Origin: JBCCCJ01 sp039029315 | Lineage (GTDB): Bacteria; Bacteroidota; Bacteroidia; J057 | NCBI GenBank assembly: GCA_039029315.1 | Contig: JBCCGK010000047.1 | Location: forward strand, 1-64,000 | Reading direction: 5' to 3' | DNA length: 64,000 nucleotides | The notes under the pieces: generated by a model | Database searches by the model: none | What the model was told of the DNA's origin: nothing | The model's input: the letters and a program-made list of their open reading frames with translations, nothing else | Translations under genes and position numbers: made by a program | In this document: piece by piece, positions 26,106 to 35,495 of the stretch | Position numbering within the stretch: position 1 is the stretch's first letter | How the letters are laid out: every line of letters starts with the position of its first letter

Positions 26106-27560
26106 ATGTCTCTCTCCTCCCCTCCCCTACTTCGCGATCAGGCTTTCATCAATGGTCAATGGATGGATGCAGATGATCAACGAACGTTTGCCGTTGTCAA
26201 TCCATATGATGGCAGTCATATTGGGAATGTACCGAATATGGGGGCTGCAGAAACGAAAAGAGCCATTGAATGTGCTTCAGCTGCCTTTGATCAGTGGAAA
26301 AAACGGACAGCTGCCGATCGGGCCACTATCCTCAAGCGCTGGTTCGACTTACAACTTCAACATCTGGAAGAGCTCGCCATTCTTCTCACAACAGAACAAG
26401 GCAAGCCTATCCCCGAAGCCAGAGGCGAAATCAGATATGGGGCTTCCTTTGTAGAATGGTTTGCAGAAGAGGCCAGACGTGCCTATGGAGATATCATTCC
26501 GGGGCATGGAGAAGACAAACGGATTTTGGCACTAAAACAGCCCATAGGAGTAGTTGCGGCCATCACCCCCTGGAATTTCCCCAATGCAATGATTACTCGG
26601 AAAGTCGCTCCAGCTCTCGCAGCCGGCTGTACTGTGGTCATCAAACCTGCTGAAGACACCCCACTCTCTGCATTGGCATTGGCTGATCTTGCTGCTCAGG
26701 CAGGCTTTCCTCCAGGTGTATTCAATATCATTACCAGCCAGAATCCAGCAGAAGTGGGCGCAGTTCTTACTTCAGATCCGCTTGTCCGCAAGCTGTCATT
26801 CACAGGGTCGACTGCTACGGGAAAACTGCTCATGAAACAATGTGCAGATACCGTCAAAAAAATCTCTCTGGAGCTTGGAGGGAATGCTCCCTTCATCGTC
26901 TTTGAGGACGCTGATCTCGATGCAGCTGTTGCAGGGGCCATCGCCTCCAAATACCGAAATGCTGGCCAGACCTGCGTTTGTGCCAATCGCCTATATGTTC
27001 AAGAAAGTATTTATGACACATTCATCCACAAATTTCAGCTGGCAGTCCAAGAACAAAGCGTTGGCTATGGGTTGGAAGAAGGGGTGAGCATTGGTCCACT
27101 TATCAATGAGGCCGCTCTCACCAAAGTAGAACGATTGGTTGCAGATGCACAGACCAAAGGCGCACACATTCTGATGGGAGGCAGCAGGATGGCAGATACA
27201 CATTTTTTTCAGCCTACCATCCTTACCCATGTGAATGCTTCGATGGCAATTCACAAAGAAGAGATATTTGGACCCGTCGCGCCCATATTTTCTTTTGATA
27301 CAGAGGCAGAGGTCATTCGACTGGCCAATGATACTGAGTTTGGTCTTGCAGCTTATTTTTATGGAAGAGATTATGCAAGAATCTGGCGAGTAGCTGAAGC
27401 GCTTGAATATGGTATGGTTGGTGTCAATACAGGTATGATCTCCACAGCTGTCGCTCCTTTCGGTGGTGTCAAGGAGAGTGGCATCGGACGGGAAGGGTCC
27501 AAATATGGAATGGAGGAATATCTCGAAATAAAATATCTCTGCCTGGGGGGAGTCGAATAA
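26106..27560 (+). CDS. gabD: NAD(P)-dependent succinate-semialdehyde dehydrogenase
   Basis: The product is an aldehyde dehydrogenase of 484 residues, matching GabD in length and wording. It has the Asn-containing PWNFPNAMITRK, the cofactor loop SFTGSTATGKLL, the general base in LELGGNAPF (Glu256), and the catalytic cysteine in NAGQTCVCANR (Cys290). The CVC spacing is common in GabD, where a second cysteine may form a redox switch. It oxidises succinate semialdehyde to succinate in 4-aminobutyrate breakdown; other short semialdehydes are possible substrates. No transaminase gene is nearby. It ends 9 bp from the convergent peptidase gene. Confidence 0.9.
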   Translation: MSLSSPPLLRDQAFINGQWMDADDQRTFAVVNPYDGSHIGNVPNMGAAETKRAIECASAAFDQWKKRTAADRATILKRWFDLQLQHLEELAILLTTEQGKPIPEARGEIRYGASFVEWFAEEARRAYGDIIPGHGEDKRILALKQPIGVVAAITPWNFPNAMITRKVAPALAAGCTVVIKPAEDTPLSALALADLAAQAGFPPGVFNIITSQNPAEVGAVLTSDPLVRKLSFTGSTATGKLLMKQCADTVKKISLELGGNAPFIVFEDADLDAAVAGAIASKYRNAGQTCVCANRLYVQESIYDTFIHKFQLAVQEQSVGYGLEEGVSIGPLINEAALTKVERLVADAQTKGAHILMGGSRMADTHFFQPTILTHVNASMAIHKEEIFGPVAPIFSFDTEAEVIRLANDTEFGLAAYFYGRDYARIWRVAEALEYGMVGVNTGMISTAVAPFGGVKESGIGREGSKYGMEEYLEIKYLCLGGVE

Positions 27561-27569
27561 TGATCTTGG

Positions 27570-29147
27570 CTATAGATAACTAACCCATTCTGCAATTTTT
27601 CCCTTTTGATCGACCCGAAAGATCACATTGCAAGCGGGAAAATGGATGAAGTATCCCTGACTGGATGGAATGATCTGGTGCGATTGCTTATCAGCCTGTT
27701 GAAGCAATACTTGTGCGCGATATCCAACCCTGATATTTCCCGGAGCAGCAATGCCAGGAGTGTTTACTCGTTTCAAAAAATAAGATTCTCCCAACCATTT
27801 TGCCAGATAAACTGTGGCCAAATCCAATTGTTCCCAATAGAATTCTGCATCACGGTCCTTATCCAGAGACTTTGTCGGTTTTTGGAGATAGTCCATGAGA
27901 GAAATGTTGTCAAACGCTGGATTGGAAGGACTCGCCAGTGCGCATCTTACCGACTGACCACGCCTGTCTGAATTCCCTTCCAATACTTCACTATTAAATC
28001 TTGCCAACTTCTGAACCTGGGGATCGCTATGTGTTATCAACTCATCGAACAGGCTCTTGGCAGTAGACATATGTGAGGCCTTATCCTGAGAGGAAATGGC
28101 AAAGGCTATCGCCACTGCCAAACGAATGCTCCCTCTTTCTCTTACAGATGCCTGATTCTTTTTGAGAAAGGATTCAATGCCTCCAGACTGATATTCTTCT
28201 ATTACTTCTTGTTCCTGTCCAGACAGATTTTTGATGCATAATCGATTGAGGTATGCCTGGAAATAATTGGGGTCAGCTTTCTGTGCCAATAAAAAATAAT
28301 CATCCGCCTTGTTCAGAAATTCCTGTCGGATTTCCAATTCAGGCAGGTTCAATTGGCCTTTGTCCCTGGCATTGAGAATGCGTGTTTCTGTATCCAGTTC
28401 CAGAGGATAGAGCAGGGAATCATAGTTCTTACCAGAAACAGTCATGGCCAGTTGCGCATACAGCAATCCCAGATTGTTGTAGACCTCTCTCCCGGAATAG
28501 TAGTTGGACAGGTATAGATAATTCTGTATCGCCAACTCATACTTTTCCAAAATGGTTGTGTAGGTCGCTGTTTGGTAAATATGCCACAGTTCGTCTGCCT
28601 GCTCAGTTACATAGGTAGCTGTTTGTTTTCTCTCTTCCAGGGGTGGATATCCAACCAGGGTTTTGCCCATCAGATTATATTCTTCATACAGCTTCTCAAT
28701 CAGGGTTTCGACTACCAATCGTGTATCATATCCAGCCAATCTCGCCGCAAAGGCTCCGCGAATATCAGCCATTCTTTCCTTCTCTGTATTACTCCCCATT
28801 GTGAAGTTGAAGCTGAGATAGTTGGTCACCCAACTCACCTGCTGGTAGCAATGGGTCAATTCGTGGCCAATCAAAAAGGCAAGGGCATTTTCTGATTGAT
28901 TGCCAAAGGATTCACAGACATTTACAGCTTTCTGCTCAATCACGATTTCATTGGATGAGGGATCGAAGGTTGCAATATGTGTTTCATCCTGACTAATCAA
29001 AATTGTAGGCTGAGCTACTTGAAAGTTGCCCATCTTCTGATACATCTCAGTCAGGATGTCGCGCGCAAGATCAGGAGTTAGTTTGGCCTGAATGGGGATG
29101 AGTCCTCCCACCAAGCAGATGAAAACAACAATAATTTCACGTATCAT
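27570..29147 (-). CDS. Exported M48-like metallopeptidase with TPR region
   Basis: The product has 525 residues with a signal peptide (to about IQAK). The zinc site HELTH (His95, Glu96, His99) is followed by EKERMADIRG, which suits the ExxxD third ligand of gluzincins of the M48 type. The region from about 170 to 340 has TPR-like helices (YNNLGLLYAQLA, ADDYFLLAQKADPNYFQAYLNR). The C-terminal part is not recognised. The arrangement resembles BepA-like periplasmic chaperone-proteases but is not identical. It could act in outer-membrane quality control. The gene is single and is read in the same direction as the caspase operon further right. Confidence 0.75.
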   Translation of the reverse strand: MIREIIVVFICLVGGLIPIQAKLTPDLARDILTEMYQKMGNFQVAQPTILISQDETHIATFDPSSNEIVIEQKAVNVCESFGNQSENALAFLIGHELTHCYQQVSWVTNYLSFNFTMGSNTEKERMADIRGAFAARLAGYDTRLVVETLIEKLYEEYNLMGKTLVGYPPLEERKQTATYVTEQADELWHIYQTATYTTILEKYELAIQNYLYLSNYYSGREVYNNLGLLYAQLAMTVSGKNYDSLLYPLELDTETRILNARDKGQLNLPELEIRQEFLNKADDYFLLAQKADPNYFQAYLNRLCIKNLSGQEQEVIEEYQSGGIESFLKKNQASVRERGSIRLAVAIAFAISSQDKASHMSTAKSLFDELITHSDPQVQKLARFNSEVLEGNSDRRGQSVRCALASPSNPAFDNISLMDYLQKPTKSLDKDRDAEFYWEQLDLATVYLAKWLGESYFLKRVNTPGIAAPGNIRVGYRAQVLLQQADKQSHQIIPSSQGYFIHFPACNVIFRVDQKGKIAEWVSYL

Positions 29148-29197
29148 TTTATAAATATATCAAAGTACAGTTCAACTTCTAAGTTACAGAAAGAATA

Positions 29198-29233
29198 AAA
29201 GGGGAGGAAACATCCTGAGATGCTCTCCCCTTT
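29198..29233. terminator. Hairpin AAAGGGGAG / CTCCCCTTT
   Basis: 9-bp perfect stem (29198-29206 with 29225-29233) and 18-base loop, just beyond the 5' side of the M48-like gene. The T-tract is short on the + strand and runs as A on the other, so its role is open. Confidence 0.3.
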
Positions 29234-29307
29234 CCATCCATATGCTTTTCCCTGCAATGGAATCTTTATATTCATCAGGGATTGCCCCTGCCAATACTTC
29301 GAAAATA

Positions 29308-29342
29308 ATAGGAGGAGGGTGAATTTCTGATCCTCCTCCTAT
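29308..29342. repeat. Hairpin ATAGGAGGAG / CTCCTCCTAT
   Basis: 10-bp perfect inverted repeat (29308-29317 and 29333-29342) around a 15-base loop, extendable by one G-C pair. No T-tract follows. It could be part of a decayed coding region. Confidence 0.35.
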
Positions 29343-29441
29343 CCTGGCTTTTCCTACCAGGCTTCTCAGCCTGAAGACAAATGGCAATACGCATGATTCG
29401 TCTTCAGATGGAGTATAAGTTCTAACTGAACTTCTGGTTCA

Positions 29442-29630
29442 TTAGCCGGCCAAACGATTTTCGAATTGCACCTCTTTTTGCACGCTCGGCTCAACATGGT
29501 TCGCGATCAACTTGCCTGCAATTTCATGAAGTTGGGTTCGATATCGCTGGGCGTTCTTCATGCCAGCTTCAAAGAGGGCATTGAGATTCTTTTTGGAAGC
29601 ATTGTCCATCCTCGAATCCGCGTCGGTCAA
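29442..29630 (-). pseudogene. Probable remnant of a gene (short helical ORF)
   Basis: The frame is open from about 29659 but lacks an ATG before MDNASKKNLNALFEAG; the first start codon is TTG at 29630. The product (about 62 residues, MTDADSRMDNASKKN to FENRLAG) is amphipathic and helical and uses codons like the neighbouring genes. This is unlike the opposite-strand frame. I think it is the tail of a lost gene or a very small real protein. Function is unknown. Confidence 0.35.
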
Positions 29631-29924
29631 TGCGTTAATAGTTCCTATCTCCTGCTACTAAAGCAGCCTCACAAAGCTTACAGAGTTGATAATCTGACAC
29701 CTCACTGCTCCCCCCCCCATCAATGGAAAGAATTCTGATTTTTTTCTTTTGGAGGAATGTGGATGTAAAGGAAGTGTTGTGAATGTTTGTGCGTGTCATC
29801 AGTCTGGGTTTGTTTGTTTAGAGAAAGAATATGATGATTCTTTGTTGATGTTTGCTTTGTTTACTTATCTATCACACTTCGCTTGGTTGGTTATCATTTT
29901 TTTTAATTTTTTTCTTTGACAACT

Positions 29925-30110
29925 TTAGCGAATCCGGTAATACATCCTTTCCTGCTCACTTATGACCTCTTCCCCACAAGTCCCGTTTCTCTTCCGCCAT
30001 GCGGAATCTTCGACTTCAATGAGAAACAACCCGCCATCCCAGAATGCTGCTTCAACAACTTTTGTCAAAGAATTTTTGTAGTACAATACATGTAAGGCTG
30101 CCATCGGCAC
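29925..30110 (-). CDS. Small protein or C-terminal gene remnant, unknown function
   Basis: 61 residues from ATG 30110; a GTG at 30116 is also in frame, and a stop lies at 30135-30137. The text MPMAALHVLYYKNSLTKVVE then FWDGGLFLIEVED looks like genuine folded protein with a mixed alpha/beta pattern. No signal peptide is present. An inverted repeat (30123-30132 with 30192-30201, GGCAGACCAT / ATGGTCTGCC) lies just upstream. Together with the fragment at 29442 it makes this 1.1-kb stretch look like decayed genes. Confidence 0.4.
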   Translation of the reverse strand: MPMAALHVLYYKNSLTKVVEAAFWDGGLFLIEVEDSAWRKRNGTCGEEVISEQERMYYRIR

Positions 30111-30295
30111 GTAGCAATAATCGGCAGACCATTGCTAGGTGGGTTGTTATCAAAGCGGATGGCTTCCTATTTACGATAGGCAAAGTGAGAGATGGTCTGC
30201 CAATCATCTCTACAAATATTCTGTCGGAAGATTCGCATTACAGTTGAACCACTACCAGAATTTTTTTTTTTCTGTTCCTTAAGTCAAATCTCGCA

Positions 30296-31102
30296 TTAAG
30301 AAACAGGAGAAGAAACCGACTCTGGGTAACGGGCAGCTTTCAACTGATGGCGCACGTTCATCGTCCAGTAAGTGGCAGATCTGCGAGTGAACTTCTTTAG
30401 CAAACATGAGAGAGAGCGCCGGATCAGGCGTCTTACATTCGCGCCCGATATGGGAGCTAACGTAATCAATCCATGTCCTTCCTTGCTTTTGGGATTGGCA
30501 GTGGCAAAAAATGCGATATCCGGATGCTGCTGATCTTCTGGCCGAATCACAGAAGAGGGATCAGTAACATATTTCACATCTTTTCGGACAGTTCCTGTTT
30601 CTGCGCAATATGTTCCATGATAATGCACCGACCCGATAAAATCTATCACAGACTTCACTGATTCAGGAGTAGCATATTGGCGGGTGGGATAAAATTCATT
30701 GAGGCTTTTTGCAAAAACCATATAGGCTTTATAGCTCAAGGCATCTGCCCAGAACCAGGCATTGGAGAATACAATGTGCTTCCAGTATGTCCGAATCAAC
30801 TGCATGCCGGTCCGCTGGATTAAATTTTTGCCACGGCAGGCATGTGTGACCACAGTTTGACCAAAATAGATCAACAGTTGTTCTTTCCCGTCTATCTTTA
30901 CTTCATTGATCCGTATTCCTGTGAATCCTACCAACTCTTCCCCCTTGTGATACAGGGCATAATGTGTATTCTTATCAAACCTTGCCAGAAATGAGGATTT
31001 CTTATAAGAATAATAGGGCTGATACATGTCCCACATCTGGTCTTTTGTGGCCTTGGAGATACAATTGTTGGTGAGGGTGATGCGAATACGGCTTGAGTTC
31101 AT
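30296..31102 (-). CDS. GNAT-like protein of unknown substrate
   Basis: The product has 268 residues from ATG 31102; in-frame ATGs at 31129 and 31204 give longer, polar N-termini. The middle part (ALYHKGEELVGFTGIRINEV, then IYFGQTVVTHACRGKNLIQRTG) resembles the beta4-alpha3 core of GNAT acyltransferases, where the acetyl-CoA loop would be RGKNLIQ. The C-terminus is basic and not recognised. It is 314 bp downstream of the caspase gene on the same strand and could belong to the same transcript, which is weak inference. Confidence 0.6.
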   Translation of the reverse strand: MNSSRIRITLTNNCISKATKDQMWDMYQPYYSYKKSSFLARFDKNTHYALYHKGEELVGFTGIRINEVKIDGKEQLLIYFGQTVVTHACRGKNLIQRTGMQLIRTYWKHIVFSNAWFWADALSYKAYMVFAKSLNEFYPTRQYATPESVKSVIDFIGSVHYHGTYCAETGTVRKDVKYVTDPSSVIRPEDQQHPDIAFFATANPKSKEGHGLITLAPISGANVRRLIRRSLSCLLKKFTRRSATYWTMNVRHQLKAARYPESVSSPVS

Positions 31103-31416
31103 TGATCTGGGCTTAAATGGTGATGGCATGAGATGTGGCTTGTTGCACACACTTCTATCACCCTTTTTGCCAGGGGTTATCAGTTTCTCCTTTCTTTTTT
31201 TCAACCAGCCCGTCGTCAGCCGTGAAAATAACGGGGAGGTTCATCTGTTCAACTCTGATCATTGATCGAAAACAGGCACTTCCATAGATGTCTAGTCCCT
31301 ATGTAGAGCATAAGATTTCAAAAGGATTGATCCTTTGCCTCCCTCAAGGGAAGGTGATCGGTGATTGGGACAGCTGACAATCCTCCATAATACATCGATG
31401 GAGAAGTCCTAAATAA
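31103..31416. other. Gap between GNAT-like and caspase genes
   Basis: About 314 bp with no supported gene and no strong terminator. The N-terminal extension of the GNAT-like frame would use the first 100 bases of it. Confidence 0.4.
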
Positions 31417-33423
31417 TCAGGATTTCTTTCGAATTTGAAAAACTATACTCTTCACTGTAGCCGTACTTGGTGGGATGCTGGGAGTTGTTCTGCCGCGATT
31501 TGTGTTTTTAAAACTGGATTGGAACAAGCGTTCGAATGGATGAGAATCTCCCGGCTTCGCTTTGCCTCGGGAACTGATCACCCGTTGCAGATTCAGCGGT
31601 TCTTCTGTTACAATCAATTTCAGGACTTCATTGCCATAAGGAGGGGCAACTTCCATGCTACATCCCATCCAGACATGAGAGGAATCCGGGGCCAAATAGC
31701 AGTCCTGCGCACTCAGTTTACAGCTAGATGTCGGAAAAGCAGTGGTGACATAGTGATCAGGCTGAATATCCAAAAAACTGTAGTAGACAGCTTTTCTTCC
31801 CATATTTCTGACTTTGAATACGAAGAATTCACTTTCTTCAAAAGCTGGAATACCTCTCGGCATAGAGTCTGAGGAAGGCAAATTCTTGAGATGTGTATTG
31901 CCAAATTTATCTTCATAAGCAGGCAATAAGTCTACCTCTACCTGAAGAAAACGGGAATCCATTGTCAAATTTCGCAAGAACATTGCTTGTGCATAATTGA
32001 GCATTCGGTCCATAATTTCCAGGCTGATGTAGGTAGGAGACGCTTCTCCCAAAGGCATGGCAAACAGATTCACATCATCTTTGCTGAAGAGAAAGATAGA
32101 ATCCAGGCCATTGGTTCTTTGTTGCTCTATCATCAAGTCAGCAGACTCACCGACTTCCTGAACCAACTCATATTCTCCAATGATGCGTTGGAGTTTTTGC
32201 CTCAAGGCCTGATGCTGAACATCCACCAACAGCCGAATCTGCATATTTCCATAATTCTGCTTGTACACATATGCCCAATATAGCTGATCGGAATCCAGCG
32301 AATTGTCCAATTTCACTTCTGAAATCAGTGGCAAGTTATTGTTGGTTACCACACCAGTGGCTGAAGGCGTCTGGCCTGCGGTATCTTGATCTGCTGGGAA
32401 GAAGTGAATTTCTGTTCCAGGATGAATCCCTGAGAGGGTCCCCGCTTCAATCAATAGAGTTGTCGGTGTCAGCTGGGTTCGGACATTGAAATAACGAGGA
32501 ATCTGCTTGGTGGCTCCTTTCATCACCAAAGTCTCTAATTCTCCTTCTACTTGCATGTGTTGCCTTGGGGCGATAATGGCCATCTCTACCTGCACTTTGT
32601 CATACAGTCCCTGAAAGCTGCTATTGGGCGGGAGATTCGAAAAAACCTTGCTAAACGCATAACTCAAGGAGCCATACCGCCTTCCCTTCTCATCCAGGTA
32701 TTCATAATTGAGCTCGTGTGCTCCGGAGGCAAAAAACGCAATCATAGGTGCTGGTTTTCCCAAGCCTTTCAAGCCCCCTATCCCAAACTGATTCATTTGC
32801 TGGACCGGAAGGTCATTCGCGGGTGGAGAAAGCGGAGGGGCCATTTTTGTGTTCGTTCCTCGTGTGATGGTATTGCCTCTTGTTCCTGTCCCGGAATGAC
32901 AGGCATCAAACAGGCTGAGTAATTGTCCTTTTTTTCCCAGTTTTCTGCGAAGTGATAAAAACAGCTTTCCCAATTCGTCATCTCGCAATAGTCGTTCGCC
33001 TTCATAGACTCCTGCCTGATAGCGCAAAGGGGAATCATAGGGAACAAAGGCTTCATCATATCCATCCAGTTCATCTCCATTGTCATCCAATACCTGCTGC
33101 CCGTGCCCGGAGAAGTGAAAGACAGCGATATCGCCGGATCTGACTGTGTTGATTAATGATTCCCTGATCGCGGTTTTGATCCCTTCATAGGTGGCTGCTT
33201 CATTGGTGATCACCCGAATATTGGCAGAGTCAAACCCCTGGCTCATCAGTGCAGACCGAATCAGAATGACATCGTTTTCAGCCCCAAGGTTTTTCCACCC
33301 TGACTGGGCAGGATATGTCCCTATGGCAATGATCAACGCATGCTTCCCAGGCGGTCTGGCCCAAGTGATTGCGCTGATCAACAAAAAAATACTGATCAGT
33401 GTAGGGAGTTTCATGTAAGACAT
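31417..33423 (-). CDS. Exported caspase-family (C14-like) protease
   Basis: The product has 668 residues; starts at 33423 or 33414 both give a signal peptide ending near ITWARP. The caspase fold spans about 27-290, with the catalytic histidine in FHFSGHGQQ (His107) and cysteine in LFDACHSGTG (Cys175). The DELDGYDEAFVPYD loop is typical of metacaspase-like enzymes, which cut after Arg/Lys. The C-terminal half looks like a DUF4384-type domain (AVYYSFLDIQPD, CYLAPDSSHVW, MEVAPPYGNEVLKLIV). It is the last gene of a tight operon after an ECF sigma factor and a membrane TPR protein, only 4 bp from the latter. Role: probably regulated proteolysis in the periplasm. Confidence 0.88.
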   Translation of the reverse strand: MSYMKLPTLISIFLLISAITWARPPGKHALIIAIGTYPAQSGWKNLGAENDVILIRSALMSQGFDSANIRVITNEAATYEGIKTAIRESLINTVRSGDIAVFHFSGHGQQVLDDNGDELDGYDEAFVPYDSPLRYQAGVYEGERLLRDDELGKLFLSLRRKLGKKGQLLSLFDACHSGTGTRGNTITRGTNTKMAPPLSPPANDLPVQQMNQFGIGGLKGLGKPAPMIAFFASGAHELNYEYLDEKGRRYGSLSYAFSKVFSNLPPNSSFQGLYDKVQVEMAIIAPRQHMQVEGELETLVMKGATKQIPRYFNVRTQLTPTTLLIEAGTLSGIHPGTEIHFFPADQDTAGQTPSATGVVTNNNLPLISEVKLDNSLDSDQLYWAYVYKQNYGNMQIRLLVDVQHQALRQKLQRIIGEYELVQEVGESADLMIEQQRTNGLDSIFLFSKDDVNLFAMPLGEASPTYISLEIMDRMLNYAQAMFLRNLTMDSRFLQVEVDLLPAYEDKFGNTHLKNLPSSDSMPRGIPAFEESEFFVFKVRNMGRKAVYYSFLDIQPDHYVTTAFPTSSCKLSAQDCYLAPDSSHVWMGCSMEVAPPYGNEVLKLIVTEEPLNLQRVISSRGKAKPGDSHPFERLFQSSFKNTNRGRTTPSIPPSTATVKSIVFQIRKKS

Positions 33424-33427
33424 GTGA

Positions 33428-34270
33428 TTATTGGTCTGGGTCTATTTGCTTCAGGATGTTCATTGCCTGAGTCTGGTATGGAGAGCTCGTGTCCCTGGCA
33501 ATTTCTGAAAAAATGTCTACTGGCGTCATCTCTTGATCATCCGCCTGAAGTAATGCCAATCCCAGGTACCATCTGGCTTGTTGTTGAAAGGGACCAGCGG
33601 CATCTGCTACTGGCTGGAGAACCCGAACCGCTTCATTGTACTGAGATTCCTGCATCAGACTTTGTCCCAGGAAGAGAGAAGCCACTTCATCGGTCGGATA
33701 GGCTGTCAGGTGGTTCTTCAGAGCAAGAGAAGCCTGAGAATAGTTTGCTAATTCAAGCTGCTTGAGAGCAGCAAGTAATTGGGTTCGTCGGTCTATGTCG
33801 GGTGTTGCCATCCCGGATTTGCTCAAATCTGTGAGTTGTTCTTGCAAGCTTGTGCGATCAACTTCATAGTGATTGGCATATACTTTTTGATAAGGATTAC
33901 TGGATTGGCTCAAAAACCATCCAATGATCAGAAGGACAAGAAGAGAAGCTGCTATGGCATAATATCGGGGGCGAAATAGAGATCGAATCTGGAAAGTGGC
34001 AGCTGTGGATGCGTTTCGGTCACTTGAGGTCATTCCTCCCCCTGTTTCAAAAAAACCTTCCTCTTCCAGTTTTGCAGCGTTTTTTGCAATCTTGTTCGCC
34101 AATGTCTGATCTTCAGCCCATTCCACACCCAGCAATACATCTCTGTGAAATTCTACCTCCTGGGCAAGGGCTTTGTCTTCCTGAATTTTTTGTTCGAATG
34201 CTGCTCTCTCATTCGGCTCCATCTCCTCATTCAGGTATTGGTACAGTTGTAAATAAGTTGAATCATCCAT
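33428..34270 (-). CDS. Membrane-anchored anti-sigma-like protein with periplasmic TPR
   Basis: The product has 280 residues. The cytoplasmic N-terminus begins MDDSTYLQLYQYLNEEMEPNERAAFEQKI, the usual opening of zinc-less anti-sigma-like proteins in Bacteroidota. One membrane helix lies at about 108-124 (YAIAASLLVLLIIGWFL). The C-terminal part (about 150-280) has TPR-like helices (ANYSQASLALKNHLTAYP, ASLFLGQSLMQESQYNEAV, ARWYLGLALLQ). It sits between the sigma factor (16-bp gap) and the caspase (4-bp gap). It most likely holds the sigma factor inactive and senses a periplasmic signal; the caspase could be its protease or its effector. The last point is inference. Confidence 0.82.
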   Translation of the reverse strand: MDDSTYLQLYQYLNEEMEPNERAAFEQKIQEDKALAQEVEFHRDVLLGVEWAEDQTLANKIAKNAAKLEEEGFFETGGGMTSSDRNASTAATFQIRSLFRPRYYAIAASLLVLLIIGWFLSQSSNPYQKVYANHYEVDRTSLQEQLTDLSKSGMATPDIDRRTQLLAALKQLELANYSQASLALKNHLTAYPTDEVASLFLGQSLMQESQYNEAVRVLQPVADAAGPFQQQARWYLGLALLQADDQEMTPVDIFSEIARDTSSPYQTQAMNILKQIDPDQ

Positions 34271-34285
34271 AAGCCGAGGTAGTTA

Positions 34286-34864
34286 TCAAATAGTGTGAAA
34301 ATCTGGATGTTGACGAACTTTTTTTCGAAGTCCTTCCATACATCGATGAAGTTTTACCCGCACAAAGGCAGGACTGTAACCCATTTTTTCCGCAATCTGA
34401 TCGTGTGGGAGTTTTTGATAAAAGGAAGATTTGATGATTTCTCTACATTCTTCTTTTACTTCTTTAAACAATTTTCCCAATAGTTCATGCTTTTTTTCAA
34501 ACTGCTGCTTCACTTCCAATTCATCCTCCTCAATGATGATATACTCCTGTGCATTGTCCTGAATCCTCAATGGTCCAGATTTGTTCTTTCTCAATTGTTG
34601 TAGCCATTTGTTTCTTGCAACTGAGAAAATGTAGGTGCTCAATTTGACTGTCAGCTGAAAATCTCTTTGTCTGAATTTTTTCACCAAAGTGAACAACAAT
34701 TCCTGAAAAAGATCTTTTGCCTGAATCTCTGTCCCACTGTTTTTCTGAACAAAAGATGCTACCATATGATAGTAGTTCCGATACACTTGCACAAAAGCTT
34801 TTTCATCTCCTCTTCTCAATGCTTCCACTAAGTCAGCTTCTGCGATTGTTGGGCTTTTGGTCAT
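34286..34864 (-). CDS. ECF-type RNA polymerase sigma factor
   Basis: The product has 192 residues from ATG 34864 (MTKSPTIAEADLVEAL). A longer frame from 34942 adds 26 atypical residues. Region 2 is visible as VYRNYYHMVASFV, AKDLFQELLFTLVKKF and KLSTYIFSVARNKWLQQLRK. Region 4 is a helix-turn-helix with LPHDQIAEKMGYSPAFVRVKLHRCMEGLRKK. It directs RNA polymerase to promoters of its own regulon and is encoded first in an operon with an anti-sigma-like protein and a caspase. It probably autoregulates this operon. Confidence 0.92.
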   Translation of the reverse strand: MTKSPTIAEADLVEALRRGDEKAFVQVYRNYYHMVASFVQKNSGTEIQAKDLFQELLFTLVKKFRQRDFQLTVKLSTYIFSVARNKWLQQLRKNKSGPLRIQDNAQEYIIIEEDELEVKQQFEKKHELLGKLFKEVKEECREIIKSSFYQKLPHDQIAEKMGYSPAFVRVKLHRCMEGLRKKVRQHPDFHTI

Positions 34865-34991
34865 ATATCCCGGCTTTGAATGATGGTTATCACTTTTCTG
34901 AAAAAAATATATGTGCCTCTGATTGGCGATATGCGAGGACAAATATCTGAAAATAAGACATTAATGCCCAAAAAGACAATATGTGCAGGAG

Positions 34992-35495
34992 TTAGCGGTA
35001 TACCTTTTCGCCTTTATTGACCCAGACTCCCCAGACCTTGTCATACGCATGAACTTGCTGAGTTGGTTGCGCTCCATTTACCACTGGCAGATCCTGGTTC
35101 ACCCACTCAAAGATCCCTCCATAGAGGTTGGACACATCTTGAAAACCCGCTGACAATAATTTCTCAGATATTTTCTCGCTGCGATATCCTACAGAACAAT
35201 AGACGATGATCCGGGCCTTTTTATCAATCTCCCCTACTCTATCCATCTCAAAATCATCGTATCCCACCCAAATTGCAGCTGCGATATGGCTGACGTCATA
35301 TTCTTTCCGCTCCCGCGCATCCAAAAAAATCACTGGCTGAGAAACATCCACCTCCTCTACCCCAAGCTCAGGTACAGTATGGGACAATAAGCCATTGAGC
35401 ATGTGATCATAAGCTTTGCTTTGAACCTTTTGGCCTGAAGCTCTACAGGAGAAAAGCAAAATCGCACAAACAAATATGATATTCCGATGGACCAT
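34992..35495 (-). CDS. Exported rhodanese-like protein
   Basis: The product has 167 residues with a lipoprotein-type N-terminus (FVCAILLFSC, Cys at about 17). One rhodanese domain follows: PVIFLDARERKEYDVSHIAAA, then IIVYCSVGYRSEKISEKL, which contains the active-site cysteine in the loop CSVGYRS. The end includes the conserved YGGIFEWV. It may transfer sulfur or act as a redox or sensor protein in the periplasm. It is on the same strand as, and downstream of, the replicon genes, and 128 bp upstream of the sigma factor. Confidence 0.88.
   Translation of the reverse strand: MVHRNIIFVCAILLFSCRASGQKVQSKAYDHMLNGLLSHTVPELGVEEVDVSQPVIFLDARERKEYDVSHIAAAIWVGYDDFEMDRVGEIDKKARIIVYCSVGYRSEKISEKLLSAGFQDVSNLYGGIFEWVNQDLPVVNGAQPTQQVHAYDKVWGVWVNKGEKVYR

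Noticed and set aside
29184..29387. 67-codon minus-strand frame
   Set aside because: It runs across two hairpins and is Pro/Gly-rich; no convincing start or domain.
31417..34864. CRISPR-associated Calp-type cascade
   Set aside because: No SAVED, CARF or cas genes are present and the protease is a secreted caspase, so only the general logic is similar.
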